From the NCBI GenBank assembly GCA_963835525.1, contig CAWIFM010000009.1:372001-436000 (forward strand): 64,000 nt of DNA. The letters run 5' to 3'. Under the pieces are notes generated by a model that saw nothing but the letters and a program-made list of their open reading frames with translations, was not told the DNA's origin and did no database searches. The position numbers and the translations under genes are program-made. This document shows positions 52,186-60,009 of this stretch, piece after piece (the stretch's first letter is position 1; each line of letters opens with the position of its first letter). Origin of the DNA: DASSUW01 sp963835525. GTDB taxonomy: Bacteria; Actinomycetota; Thermoleophilia; Solirubrobacterales; Solirubrobacteraceae.

Positions 52186-53307
52186 TCGGTCAGGCGCCGG
52201 CCGCCGGCTCCGCCCGGGGCAGGTCGCCTCGTGTCTGGCGGCACATGCTCGCGAAGCTCCGCCGTGCGTTGCGCGATCTGCGCGGAGGTCACGAACACCC
52301 CGCGCAGCTCCTCGACCTGGACCTCGCACTGCTCCCGCATCCGCTGGAGGGCGGTGCCGAGCTCAACGGCCCGGCCCGGCACGGCTCGCCGCTCCCGGCG
52401 TGCAGCGGGATGACGGTCCCCGCGCTGGCGCGCGGGCGCCGGCCGCTCGGGCGGCAGCAGCCGCCTGCGCATCGGGATCACGCGCTCGATCTCCGGCTCC
52501 GGGACGCCGACGGGCTCGCCGGTCAGCAGCCACGTCCCGTCGTCGCGACGGGAGAGCTCGCCCTCGCGGACGAGATCGCTGAGGGCTGTCGAGACCGTCG
52601 GCCGGCGTGCGCCGACGAGCTGTCCGAGCATGCGGTGCGAGAGCGTCATCGGCAGCGCGACGCCGTCGGTGGTCATGCGGCCCCAGCGCTCCGCCAGATG
52701 CCAGAAGAGGGCGAGCAGGCGGCGGTCGACGCGGTTGAGCTGCGAGATCGCCTGGGTCAGCGCGAGCCGCAGGGCGCGCTCGTTCACGCGGTCGACGATC
52801 GCGGCGCCGATCTCCGGGTAGCGCCCGAGCTCGGCGCTCAGGCGGCGGTCGAGCAGCGCGAACCGGCTGCGCGTGAGCACGTTCCAGCGGACCGTGTGCC
52901 GGAGCAGGGTCGGAGCCGTCCTGGAGGCGCCAGGGCCGCACGACGTCGCCGGGTCCGAGCAGCTCCGTGCTGATCGTGTCCGAGACGAGGACCTCGCGGG
53001 CGATGATGCCCTCGACCACCAGCAGGCCGAGATGCTCGGCGCTGGCGCCGGACAGCCGTTCGACCTCCCACGGACCGGTCTCGACCGTGCGGACGGCGAC
53101 GCGCAGGTCGCGCTTGGCCGTCGCCAGACGCTCGTCCGGCAGGAGCTGGCCGAGATCGGGATCCAGCTCCAACAGGGGTGTCGTGTGTCGGTCCGTCAAC
53201 TGCGTTCTCCGGGTGTCCGGCAGCTGGAGGGACAGTAACCCGCCGGGGGCAGCGGCGGTCACCGGGTCAGTAAAGGGACCGTAGCGCAGCGAAGCCGCTT
53301 CGGTCAT
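52167..53307 (-). pseudogene. Crp/Fnr-family regulator with one frame shift
   Basis: A paralogue of the 20746 regulator. The first frame encodes the sensor domain (LSGASAEHLGLLVVEGII, TELLGPGDVVRPWRLQDG). The second encodes the helix-turn-helix (LSHRMLGQLVGARRPTVSTA) and a long C-terminal helical tail (GTALQRMREQCEVQVEELRG). The break is at 52916-52917, where one extra base lies between the codons for QD and APTLLRHTV. Removing it gives a 379-codon frame. The shift has the same direction as the eleven in cheB/cheR next door. Confidence 0.82.
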
Positions 53308-53331
53308 AGGGATGACGGGGAGTGGCCGTAT

Positions 53332-53739
53332 ATGGAGACGTTCGCCCTCGAGGCCAACGTTCCCGGAGGCCCCAAAGCAGCATCACGTGCCCGTCGTCTG
53401 GTTCGCGAAGAGCTCAGCGGCCGCGTCCCAGAGGACGTTCTGCCCGATGTCGCCTTGCTGGTCACCGAGCTCGTGGCCAACGGCGTGCGCCACGGCGGCG
53501 CGCACGCAGGCACTCAGCTGCACCTGGTGTTCGAAGGCCGTGGCGCGGCACTCCACGTCGAGGTCGCCAACCCGGATGGCAAGCCGGTCGCGGTCGGCCG
53601 GCGCACGCCCGACATGGCGGGCGGCGGCGGGCTCGGGCTGCACATCGTCGAGCGGCTGGCGAGCCGCTGGGGCGTGCGCGAGGGTCATCGGACCGTGGTC
53701 TGGTTCGAGCTCGACTGCCCGCCGGCAGCGCTTCTCTAG
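53332..53739 (+). CDS. RsbW-like serine kinase / anti-sigma factor
   Basis: A 135-residue GHKL ATPase: N box LLVTELVANGVRHGG, G1-like ANPDGKP, G2 GGGLGLHIVERLASRWGV and the terminal VVWFELDCP strand. In the G1 box the pattern is NPDG instead of DxGxG, so nucleotide affinity may differ. It is not paired with a STAS gene. It lies divergently from the disrupted Crp-family gene with about 24 bases between starts. Confidence 0.87.
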   Translation: METFALEANVPGGPKAASRARRLVREELSGRVPEDVLPDVALLVTELVANGVRHGGAHAGTQLHLVFEGRGAALHVEVANPDGKPVAVGRRTPDMAGGGGLGLHIVERLASRWGVREGHRTVVWFELDCPPAALL

Positions 53740-53786
53740 TGCCGGAACCGCGCGTACTTCCGAACGACGGCACTAGTCTGCCGCGC

Positions 53787-54710
53787 GTGCCCGCCCCCAA
53801 GCGCGTCGAGGTCGAGATCGACGGCCGCACGCTCTCGCTGTCGAACCTCGACAAGCCGATGTACCCCGAGGCGGGGTTCGCGAAGGGCCACGTCATCGAC
53901 TACTACACGCGCGTCTCGCCCGCGCTGCTGCCGCACCTGCGCGGCCGCCCGTTGACGCTGAAGCGCTATCCCGACGGAGTGGAGGGCCCGCACTTCTACG
54001 AGAAGCAGTGCCCCTCTCACCGGCCGCCGTGGGTGGAGACCGTGGCGGCGGACAGCAGCCGGGCGCGCGGCGGCAAGATCGACTTCTGCATGGCCAACGA
54101 CCTGCCCACGCTCGTCTGGCTGGCCAACCTCGCAGACCTCGAGCTGCACGCCTCGCTGGCCACGGGCGAGGACTACTCGCGGCCGACGGTCGTCGCCTTC
54201 GATCTGGACCCGGGCGCGCCGGCCACGATCGTGGAATGCGCCGAGGTGGCGCTGGAGCTGCGGACGGTCTTCGAGCACCTGGGGATGAAGGCGTTCCCGA
54301 AGACCTCGGGGTCGAAGGGGATGCAGGTCTACGTGCCGTTGAATGTGGCCGGGGTGACCTACGGCGACACGAGCCCGTTCGCCAAGGGAATCGCCGAGCT
54401 GCTCGAGCGGCGCAACCCGAAGGGCGTCGTGTCCGAGATGAGCAAGACGCTCCGGCGGGGGAAGGTGTTCGTCGACTGGAGCCAGAACTCGCGCCACAAG
54501 ACGACCGTCTGCGTCTACTCGCTGCGCGCGCTCCCGCAGCCGACGGTGTCCACGCCGCTGACGTGGGACGAGGTCGAGGCGGTCACCGGGTCGCGCGACC
54601 CGGAGGACCTCGTCTTCACGGCGCCCGAGGTGGTCGAGCGGGTGGCCGAGCACGGTGACCTGTTCGCTCCGGTGGCCGAGCTCGAGCAGGAGCTGCCCAA
54701 CGCGCTATAA
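53787..54710 (+). CDS. LigD-type NHEJ polymerase/primase domain protein
   Basis: A 307-residue stand-alone polymerase module of the LigD/archaeo-eukaryotic primase superfamily. Conserved parts: LSNLDKPMYPEAGFAKGHVI, PLTLKRYPDG, FYEKQCPSHRPPWV, the metal-binding AFDLDPG, SGSKGMQVYVPL and DWSQNSRHKTTVCVYSLRA. It fills gaps with ribonucleotides during end joining. Where LigD Pol usually has His after SG-x-x-G-x, Gln is found here. Start is GTG. The ligase module is encoded 28 kb away at 25101, so the protein must act in trans. Confidence 0.92.
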   Translation: MPAPKRVEVEIDGRTLSLSNLDKPMYPEAGFAKGHVIDYYTRVSPALLPHLRGRPLTLKRYPDGVEGPHFYEKQCPSHRPPWVETVAADSSRARGGKIDFCMANDLPTLVWLANLADLELHASLATGEDYSRPTVVAFDLDPGAPATIVECAEVALELRTVFEHLGMKAFPKTSGSKGMQVYVPLNVAGVTYGDTSPFAKGIAELLERRNPKGVVSEMSKTLRRGKVFVDWSQNSRHKTTVCVYSLRALPQPTVSTPLTWDEVEAVTGSRDPEDLVFTAPEVVERVAEHGDLFAPVAELEQELPNAL

Positions 54711-54717
54711 CGGCGCC

Positions 54718-54906
54718 ATGGACCTCGAAGAGCGCACCCTCGAAGACACGCTCGAGCGCACGTGTGCGGTCTGCGGAGCCCGGCTGACGGGGCTGGAGAT
54801 CGAGGCTGCCCGCGAGGCGGGCGGCCCGTTCCTGTGCAGCGTCCACGCAGCCGAGGAGCTCCCGGCCGAGGACGTCGCGGACGAGACTCCCGGCGAGCCG
54901 GATTAG
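54718..54906 (+). CDS. small acidic Cys-motif protein
   Basis: A 62-residue protein with CAVCGARLTG and, 28 residues on, FLCSVHAAEE, so a C-x2-C plus C-x2-H set that could bind one zinc ion. The C-terminus is very acidic (EELPAEDVADETPGEPD). It starts eight bases after the LigD-type polymerase stop, so it is likely co-transcribed. Its end overlaps the convergent transketolase stop by four bases. No family is recognised. Confidence 0.65.
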   Translation: MDLEERTLEDTLERTCAVCGARLTGLEIEAAREAGGPFLCSVHAAEELPAEDVADETPGEPD

Positions 54907-56699
54907 GCCCGGGCCCGCACCACCGCACGCGCGGCGGCGGCGATCGCCTCCGCGTCGATGCCCGCTTCGCGCAGCAGCTCCTCCGGCGTGCCGGACACCG
55001 GCATCTCCCGCACGGCCAGCTTCGTGACGCGCGGTCGCTCATGGGCCTCGGCCAGCGCCTCGAGCACCGCGTCGCCCAGGCCGCCCTCGGGCCAGTGGTC
55101 CTCGACGGTGACGATCGCGCCGCACTCGCGCGCCGCCGCCTGCACGGCCTCGGCGTCGATCGGCTTGACCGAGTAGCAGTCGAGCACGCGCACGGCGACG
55201 TCGCCCTCGAGTGTCTCGGCGGCCTTGACGGCCTCGTCGACGGTGATGCCGCAGGCGATGACCGCGACGTCGTCGCCCTCGTGGGCGACCCGGCTGCCGC
55301 CGATGCGGACCGCCTCGTCCGCCGGCGTCCGCACCGGCGTCTTGCCGCGCAGCGTGCGCAGGAACGAGATGCCGGGCGTGTCCGCCATCGCGGCCACCAG
55401 CGCGGAGGTCTGGTTGGCGTCGCTCGGATGCAGGACGGTCGAGCCGTGCACGGCCCGGAAGGCCGCCATGTCCTCGAGCGCCATCTGCGACGGCCCGTCC
55501 TCGCCGATCGAGACGCCGGCGTGGGAGCCGCTCAGCCGGATGTCGGCGCGCGAGATCGCCGCCATGCGCACGAAGTCGTAGGCGCGGCTGAAGAAGGCGG
55601 CGAACGTCGAGGCGAACGGGACCCAGTCGCGCACCTGAAAGCCGACGGCGGCGGCGACCATCTGCTGCTCGGCGATGAACATCTCGAAGTAGCGCTCCGG
55701 ATGGGCCTCGCGGAAGTCCTCGGAGTGGGTGGAGTTGGAGACCTCGCCGTCGAGCGCCACGACGTCGCCGCGGCGCGAGCCGAGCGCGGTCAGCGCCTCG
55801 CCGTAGGCCTTGCGGGTGGCGACCTCCTCGCCGAGCTCCCACGTCGGCAGCTCGGCGTCCGTGGTCTCGAAGCGGTGCCGCTCGCCGCCCGCGGCGGGCG
55901 CGAGCTCCACGCGCAGGTCGCGGTCGCCGCCGAGCTCCTCGATCGCCTTCTCGGGCTCGTCGAGCGGCTTGCCGTGCTTGCCCGGCTGGTCCTCGACGGC
56001 CTTGACGCCGCGGCCCTTCAGCGTGCGCGCGACGATCGCGGTCGGGCGCTCGCGGATCGTCTCCGCCTCTGCGTAGGCGCGCTCGATCTCCTCGACGTCG
56101 TGGCCGTCGACCGCGATCGCGTGCCAGCCGAAGGCGGTCAGGCGGTTCACGTAGCCGTCGAGGTCCCAGCCGAGCATGGTCTCGCGCGTCTGGCCGAGGC
56201 GGTTGACGTCGAGGATCGCGGTCAGGTTGTCGAGGCCCTCCCAGGCGGCGTGCTGGAACGCCTCCCACATCGAGCCCTCGGCCATCTCGCTGTCGCCGCA
56301 CAGGCACCAGACGCGGAACGGCTGGCGGTCGAGCCGCTTGCCGGCCAGCGCCACGCCCGCCGCGATCGGCAGGCCCTGGCCGAGCGAGCCGGTCGCCACG
56401 TCGGTGGGCGGGATGCGCGGGGTCGGGTGGCCCTCGAGCCGCGAGCCGAGCTTGCGGAAGGTCAGCAGCTCCTCGTCGTCGATCCGCCCCGTCGCCTTGA
56501 GCATCGAGTAGTAGAGCGGCGACGCGTGGCCCTTGGAGAAGATCAGGTGGTCGTCGGCCCGTAGGTGCCCGTCGATGAGGACGGCGATCAGGTCGGCCGC
56601 CGACATCGACGAGGTGGGGTGGCCGGAGCCGGCAGCGGCGCTGGCGCGGACCGAGTCCACGCGCAGCTGCTGCCCCAGCTCCCGCCGGAACTCCGTCAT
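54903..56699 (-). CDS. tkt: transketolase
   Basis: A 598-residue single-chain transketolase, shorter than the classical 660. The thiamine diphosphate domain has AAAGSGHPTSSMSAADL, GSLGQGLPIAAGVALA, GDSEMAEGSMWEAFQHA and ILDVNRLGQT. The pyrimidine-binding domain has SGSHAGVSIGEDGPSQMALE, and the C-terminal domain SYSVKPIDA-like elements and EDHWPEGGLGDAV. It moves two-carbon units between sugar phosphates. ATG 56699 overlaps the transaldolase stop (ATGA), so both enzymes of the non-oxidative pentose phosphate pathway are made from one mRNA. Confidence 0.94.
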   Translation of the reverse strand: MTEFRRELGQQLRVDSVRASAAAGSGHPTSSMSAADLIAVLIDGHLRADDHLIFSKGHASPLYYSMLKATGRIDDEELLTFRKLGSRLEGHPTPRIPPTDVATGSLGQGLPIAAGVALAGKRLDRQPFRVWCLCGDSEMAEGSMWEAFQHAAWEGLDNLTAILDVNRLGQTRETMLGWDLDGYVNRLTAFGWHAIAVDGHDVEEIERAYAEAETIRERPTAIVARTLKGRGVKAVEDQPGKHGKPLDEPEKAIEELGGDRDLRVELAPAAGGERHRFETTDAELPTWELGEEVATRKAYGEALTALGSRRGDVVALDGEVSNSTHSEDFREAHPERYFEMFIAEQQMVAAAVGFQVRDWVPFASTFAAFFSRAYDFVRMAAISRADIRLSGSHAGVSIGEDGPSQMALEDMAAFRAVHGSTVLHPSDANQTSALVAAMADTPGISFLRTLRGKTPVRTPADEAVRIGGSRVAHEGDDVAVIACGITVDEAVKAAETLEGDVAVRVLDCYSVKPIDAEAVQAAARECGAIVTVEDHWPEGGLGDAVLEALAEAHERPRVTKLAVREMPVSGTPEELLREAGIDAEAIAAAARAVVRARA

Positions 56700-57793
56700 G
56701 CCGCGACGAGCTCGTCGCGCTTGGCCTCGACGTCGGCGAACAGCTCGCGGAACGACTTGGCGAACTTCTCGACGCCCTCGCGCTCGAGCGTGTCGACGAC
56801 GTCGTCGTAGTCGATGCCGGCGTCGGCGAAGGCCTGCAGCACGGCGCGCGCGCCCTCGACGTCCTGGTCGAGCGTGCGCTCGACGTTGCCGTGGTCGTTG
56901 AACGCCTCGACCGTCTCGCGCGGCATCGTGTTGACGGTGTCGGGCCCGATCAGCTCCTCGACGTAGATGACGTCGCGGTACTCGGGGTTCTTGGTCGACG
57001 TGGAGGCCCACAGGCAGCGCTGCGGCGTGGCGCCGGCGGCGGCGAGCTTGTCCCACTCCGGACCGGAGAAGATCTCCTGGTAGGTCGCGTAGGCGAGCTT
57101 CGCGTTGGCGATCGCCAGCGTGCCCTTGAGCTCGTCGTGGCCGCCGAGCTCGTCGAGCCGGCGGTCGGCCTCGGTGTCGACGCGGCTGACGAAGAACGAC
57201 GCGACGGAGGCGATCTTCGACGCGTCACCGCCGCTCTCGACCAGGCGCTGCAGCCCGCGCACGTAGGCCTCGGCCACCTCGCGGTGCCGCTCGAGCGAGA
57301 AGATCAGCGTGACGTTGACCGGGATGCCGGCGGCGATCGTCTCCTCGATCGCGGGCAGGCCCTCGGGCGTCGCGGGGATCTTGATCAGGAGGTTGGGCTT
57401 CTCGACCATGGCGTGCAGGCGCTTGGCCTCGGCGGTCGTGCCCTTGGTGTCGTGGGCCAGGTTCGGGTCGACCTCGAGCGAGACCCAGCCGTCCTTGCCG
57501 TCGCCCTCGTCCCAGACGGGCCTGAGGACGTCGCAGGCGTCGCGGATGTCGTCGCGAGCGAGCGCGAGGAAGATCTCCTTCGGGTCGGACTCGCTCGACG
57601 AGAGCTCGCGGATCTGGTCGTCGTACGCGTCGCCCTCGGCGATCGCGCCCTGGAAGATCGTGGGGTTGGAGGTCACGCCGACGACGCCGTCGCCGACGAG
57701 GCCGGCCAGATCGCCGTCCTGGACGAACCGGCGCGACAGGAAGTCGATCCAGACGCTCTGGTCTTGCTCTGCGAGCTGCTTCAGCGGGGTCAT
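56696..57793 (-). CDS. tal: transaldolase
   Basis: A 365-residue transaldolase of the actinobacterial/plant-like long type. It has GVTSNPTIFQGAI near the N-terminus, Schiff-base Lys138 in NLLIKIPATPEG, PVNVTLIFSLERH, ASFFVSRVDTEAD and QRCLWASTSTKNPEY. It transfers dihydroxyacetone units in the pentose phosphate pathway. It is coupled to transketolase, and together with xylose isomerase (42281) it gives a pentose route. ATG 57793 follows GGAGAGAACC. Confidence 0.95.
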   Translation of the reverse strand: MTPLKQLAEQDQSVWIDFLSRRFVQDGDLAGLVGDGVVGVTSNPTIFQGAIAEGDAYDDQIRELSSSESDPKEIFLALARDDIRDACDVLRPVWDEGDGKDGWVSLEVDPNLAHDTKGTTAEAKRLHAMVEKPNLLIKIPATPEGLPAIEETIAAGIPVNVTLIFSLERHREVAEAYVRGLQRLVESGGDASKIASVASFFVSRVDTEADRRLDELGGHDELKGTLAIANAKLAYATYQEIFSGPEWDKLAAAGATPQRCLWASTSTKNPEYRDVIYVEELIGPDTVNTMPRETVEAFNDHGNVERTLDQDVEGARAVLQAFADAGIDYDDVVDTLEREGVEKFAKSFRELFADVEAKRDELVAA

Positions 57794-57832
57794 GGTTCTC
57801 TCCTGGGGTCGGGGGGTGCCCCTCCTATGAAA

Positions 57833-57872
57833 CCGTGCCCGAGCCCGGACGGCGTGAAACGCCCGGGCACGG
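57833..57872 (-). terminator. long stem-loop between two minus-strand genes
   Basis: CCGTGCCCG (57833-57841) pairs with CGGGCACGG (57864-57872), and inside it GGCGT (57851-57855) pairs with ACGCC (57859-57863). It lies between the end of the small basic ORF (57902) and the transaldolase start (57793). It could be the terminator of the former or a leader structure of the latter. Confidence 0.55.
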
Positions 57873-57901
57873 GGTGTTCGGAGAGCGCTGGACCGGGCGC
57901 G

Positions 57902-58117
57902 CTAGCGCGGGCGCCCGGCCAGTTCGCGCAGCCAGGCGGATACTGCCTGCTCATCGCGACGCGCCTCGCGCTGGCGCGCCGCCCGTGCCTGACTGGCGGT
58001 GATGGTGTTCGCGGCCGGGGAACCTCCCGGGCGCGAGAAGCGGCTCATGGCCCCAGCTGCTGTCTTCCCCGTCAGCGGCTGGCGTCCCGGCCGCTCGGCG
58101 TCATAAGCCAGCGACAT
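57902..58117 (-). CDS. small basic hypothetical protein
   Basis: A 71-residue frame with ATG at 58117. The first half is Gly/Pro/Arg-rich (AYDAERPGRQPLTGKTAAGA), the second an amphipathic helix (ARAARQREARRDEQAVSAWL). It fits the gap exactly, is followed by a stem-loop terminator and preceded by an AT-richer regulatory-looking stretch. I recognise no family. Confidence 0.5.
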   Translation of the reverse strand: MSLAYDAERPGRQPLTGKTAAGAMSRFSRPGGSPAANTITASQARAARQREARRDEQAVSAWLRELAGRPR

Positions 58118-58300
58118 CGCGACGGGACATTACTCCCCGTTCGGTCAGTCGTCCACTCCAAAGTGTCCACCGAACAAACCCGGTGTTCGACTCATGGTCC
58201 ACATTTCCGCGTGGAAAGCGTTCTCCTTCGAGGTGTTTGTCTTCACCGGTGAGAAACAGCTTTGTTGCAAATTGTCCGGGGGCGGACGGTCGACGTTCGC
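58118..58300. promoter_or_regulatory. AT-richer intergenic region with inverted repeats
   Basis: This 183-base region is visibly poorer in GC than its surroundings. It contains CGAACA (58171-58176) and TGTTCG (58184-58189), a 6-bp inverted repeat spaced by seven bases, typical of an operator. It also has TTTGTTGCAAATTGTC near 58261. It lies between the prenyltransferase gene end and the small basic ORF start, both on the minus strand, so it probably holds that ORF's promoter and a terminator. Confidence 0.4.
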
Positions 58301-59221
58301 TCAGGCAGCCAGCACGGCGGCGGGGACGAGCGCGTACTCCAGGAAGAACAGCGCCCAGACACGCATGTAGAAGCGCGTGAAGGCCGCCGGGTCTGACGGA
58401 TCGGCCCGCCGCGCCCACACGAGCAGCAGGGCGAGCGCCAGGAGATGGCCGAAGGCCAGGACCAACCCGTCGGCGTCGTCGACCAGCAGCGGCCCCAGCA
58501 CGGCCATCCCGGCGTACGCCACGACGAGCGCGGAGAGCCCGAGCCGGAAGGCCCGCTGCGGCCCCATTCGCACGGTGAACGTGGCGATCCTGAACTGGCG
58601 GTCCCCTTCGCGGTCGGGAACGTCCTTGAGCACCGCGATCGCGAACGAGAACGGGAGGACGAACAGCGTCAGCGCCCATACCGAGGCCGGGATCTCCAGC
58701 GAGCCGCCGAAGGCGAGGCTGAAGTGCCCGTACATGCCGATGTTGACCGCCACCGCCCGAACGACCGAGATGCACAGCGCCGCGACCACCGGGAACCGCT
58801 TGAGGCGCACGGGCGGCAGCGAGTAGGCGGCGCCGACGGCCAGCGCGCTCACCACCGCGGCCGTCTCGAGCGCGCCCTGGGTGAGCGCGAGCACGAGCGG
58901 CACGACCGCCGCGACGGCCACGATCCGCCACGCGGCCTCGCGCGACAGGTCGCCGGCCGCCATCGGCAGATGCGGCTTGTTGATCCGGTCGATCTCGACG
59001 TCGGTGATCTGGTTGACGCCGACGATCGCGACGTTGACCGCGGCGCCTGCGAGCATGACCCAGAAGAGCTGGTCGAGGCCGGAGCCCGGCAGCGCGTGGA
59101 CCGCGATCAGGTAGAGCCCGGTCGCGCTGATGAAGGTGCCGAGCAGCGTGTGCGGGCGCGAGAAGCGCCACAGCACGGCGAGCGCGCCCGTGCGGCCGAC
59201 GGTTGCGGCATGGCTGGTCAC
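58301..59221 (-). CDS. UbiA-family prenyltransferase, homogentisate phytyltransferase-like
   Basis: A 306-residue membrane prenyltransferase with about eight to nine helices. The first Asp-rich motif reads NQITDVEIDRINKPHLPMAA (residues 70-89), and the second KDVPDREGDRQF (about 199-210). The first closely follows the homogentisate phytyl/solanesyl-transferase pattern (NQ-x2-D-x-EID-x-INKP-x-LP), not that of UbiA or MenA. The enzyme would condense homogentisate with a prenyl diphosphate in the membrane. GTG 59221 overlaps the stop of the methyltransferase gene (GTGA), whose relatives catalyse the next step of tocopherol or plastoquinone synthesis. Confidence 0.87.
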   Translation of the reverse strand: MTSHAATVGRTGALAVLWRFSRPHTLLGTFISATGLYLIAVHALPGSGLDQLFWVMLAGAAVNVAIVGVNQITDVEIDRINKPHLPMAAGDLSREAAWRIVAVAAVVPLVLALTQGALETAAVVSALAVGAAYSLPPVRLKRFPVVAALCISVVRAVAVNIGMYGHFSLAFGGSLEIPASVWALTLFVLPFSFAIAVLKDVPDREGDRQFRIATFTVRMGPQRAFRLGLSALVVAYAGMAVLGPLLVDDADGLVLAFGHLLALALLLVWARRADPSDPAAFTRFYMRVWALFFLEYALVPAAVLAA

Positions 59222-60009
59222 CGGCGCTCCCGCACCTTCATCACGAGCGCGATCGGCACGAAGGCCAGCCCGGCCAGCGAGCCGACGGCGAAGCGCAGCG
59301 CCGAGCGCAGCCGTCCGCCCGGCGCGTCGAGCCGCTCCGCGGGCGGCGGGAGCGCCAGCGACGACGGCCCGGCTCGCGCGACGCCGCTGACGGCGACGGC
59401 GTAGGGCACCCGCGTGTCGCGGTACCAGTCGGGCGCCACCGGGACCACCTGCACGTCCTCGAAGCCCGCGCGCTCGAACCACTCCCGGTACTCGGCGACG
59501 GACGGGAACAGCATCCACACGTCGGCCAGCGCGCGCACGATCCGCCCGGCCGGCCGCACCGGCCCCATCACGACGCCGACGCCGCCCTCGCGCAGCACGC
59601 GGTAGGCCTCGGCGATGCCGCGCTGGGGGTCGGGCCAGTACTCGATGCTGCCCGCCGACACGTAGCGGTCGAAGCTGTCGTCAGCGAACGGCAGCGCCTC
59701 CGCGTCGCCGAGCAGCCGCCGCACGCCCGCCAGCGCCGGCCGGCGCGCGGCGCGCGCGAGCTGGTGCGGGCTCTGGTCGAGCATCGTCACCCGCTGCGGG
59801 TCGATCCGCTCCACGATCCCCTCGGTCGTGAACCCCGTCCCGGCGCCCGCGTCGAGCGTCTCGAGGTCGCGCTCGCCGAGCCGCGCGGCGGCCAGCGCCT
59901 GCTCGCGCATCGGCGCCGTCCAGAACAGCGGATTGACCCAGTCGTCGTAGCCGAGCGAGAGGAATCGGTAGAACCAGTACGCCTCCCGCTTGTGCTGGAT
60001 CAACCTCAT
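59218..60009 (-). CDS. MPBQ/MSBQ-type methyltransferase (VTE3-like)
   Basis: A 263-residue SAM methyltransferase. It opens with IQHKREAYWFYRFLSLGYD, has the SAM motif LDAGAGTGFTTEG (53-64), then LDQSPHQLARA, and the distinctive SAGSIEYWPDPQRGIAEAYR (118-137) and ADVWMLFPSVAEYREWF. These blocks are those of plant and algal 2-methyl-6-phytylbenzoquinone methyltransferase. A C-terminal hydrophobic helix (VGSLAGLAFVPIALVM) would anchor it in the membrane. It is coupled to a homogentisate prenyltransferase gene. Its ATG shares three bases with the start of the divergent gene at 60008. Confidence 0.9.
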   Translation of the reverse strand: MRLIQHKREAYWFYRFLSLGYDDWVNPLFWTAPMREQALAAARLGERDLETLDAGAGTGFTTEGIVERIDPQRVTMLDQSPHQLARAARRPALAGVRRLLGDAEALPFADDSFDRYVSAGSIEYWPDPQRGIAEAYRVLREGGVGVVMGPVRPAGRIVRALADVWMLFPSVAEYREWFERAGFEDVQVVPVAPDWYRDTRVPYAVAVSGVARAGPSSLALPPPAERLDAPGGRLRSALRFAVGSLAGLAFVPIALVMKVRERR

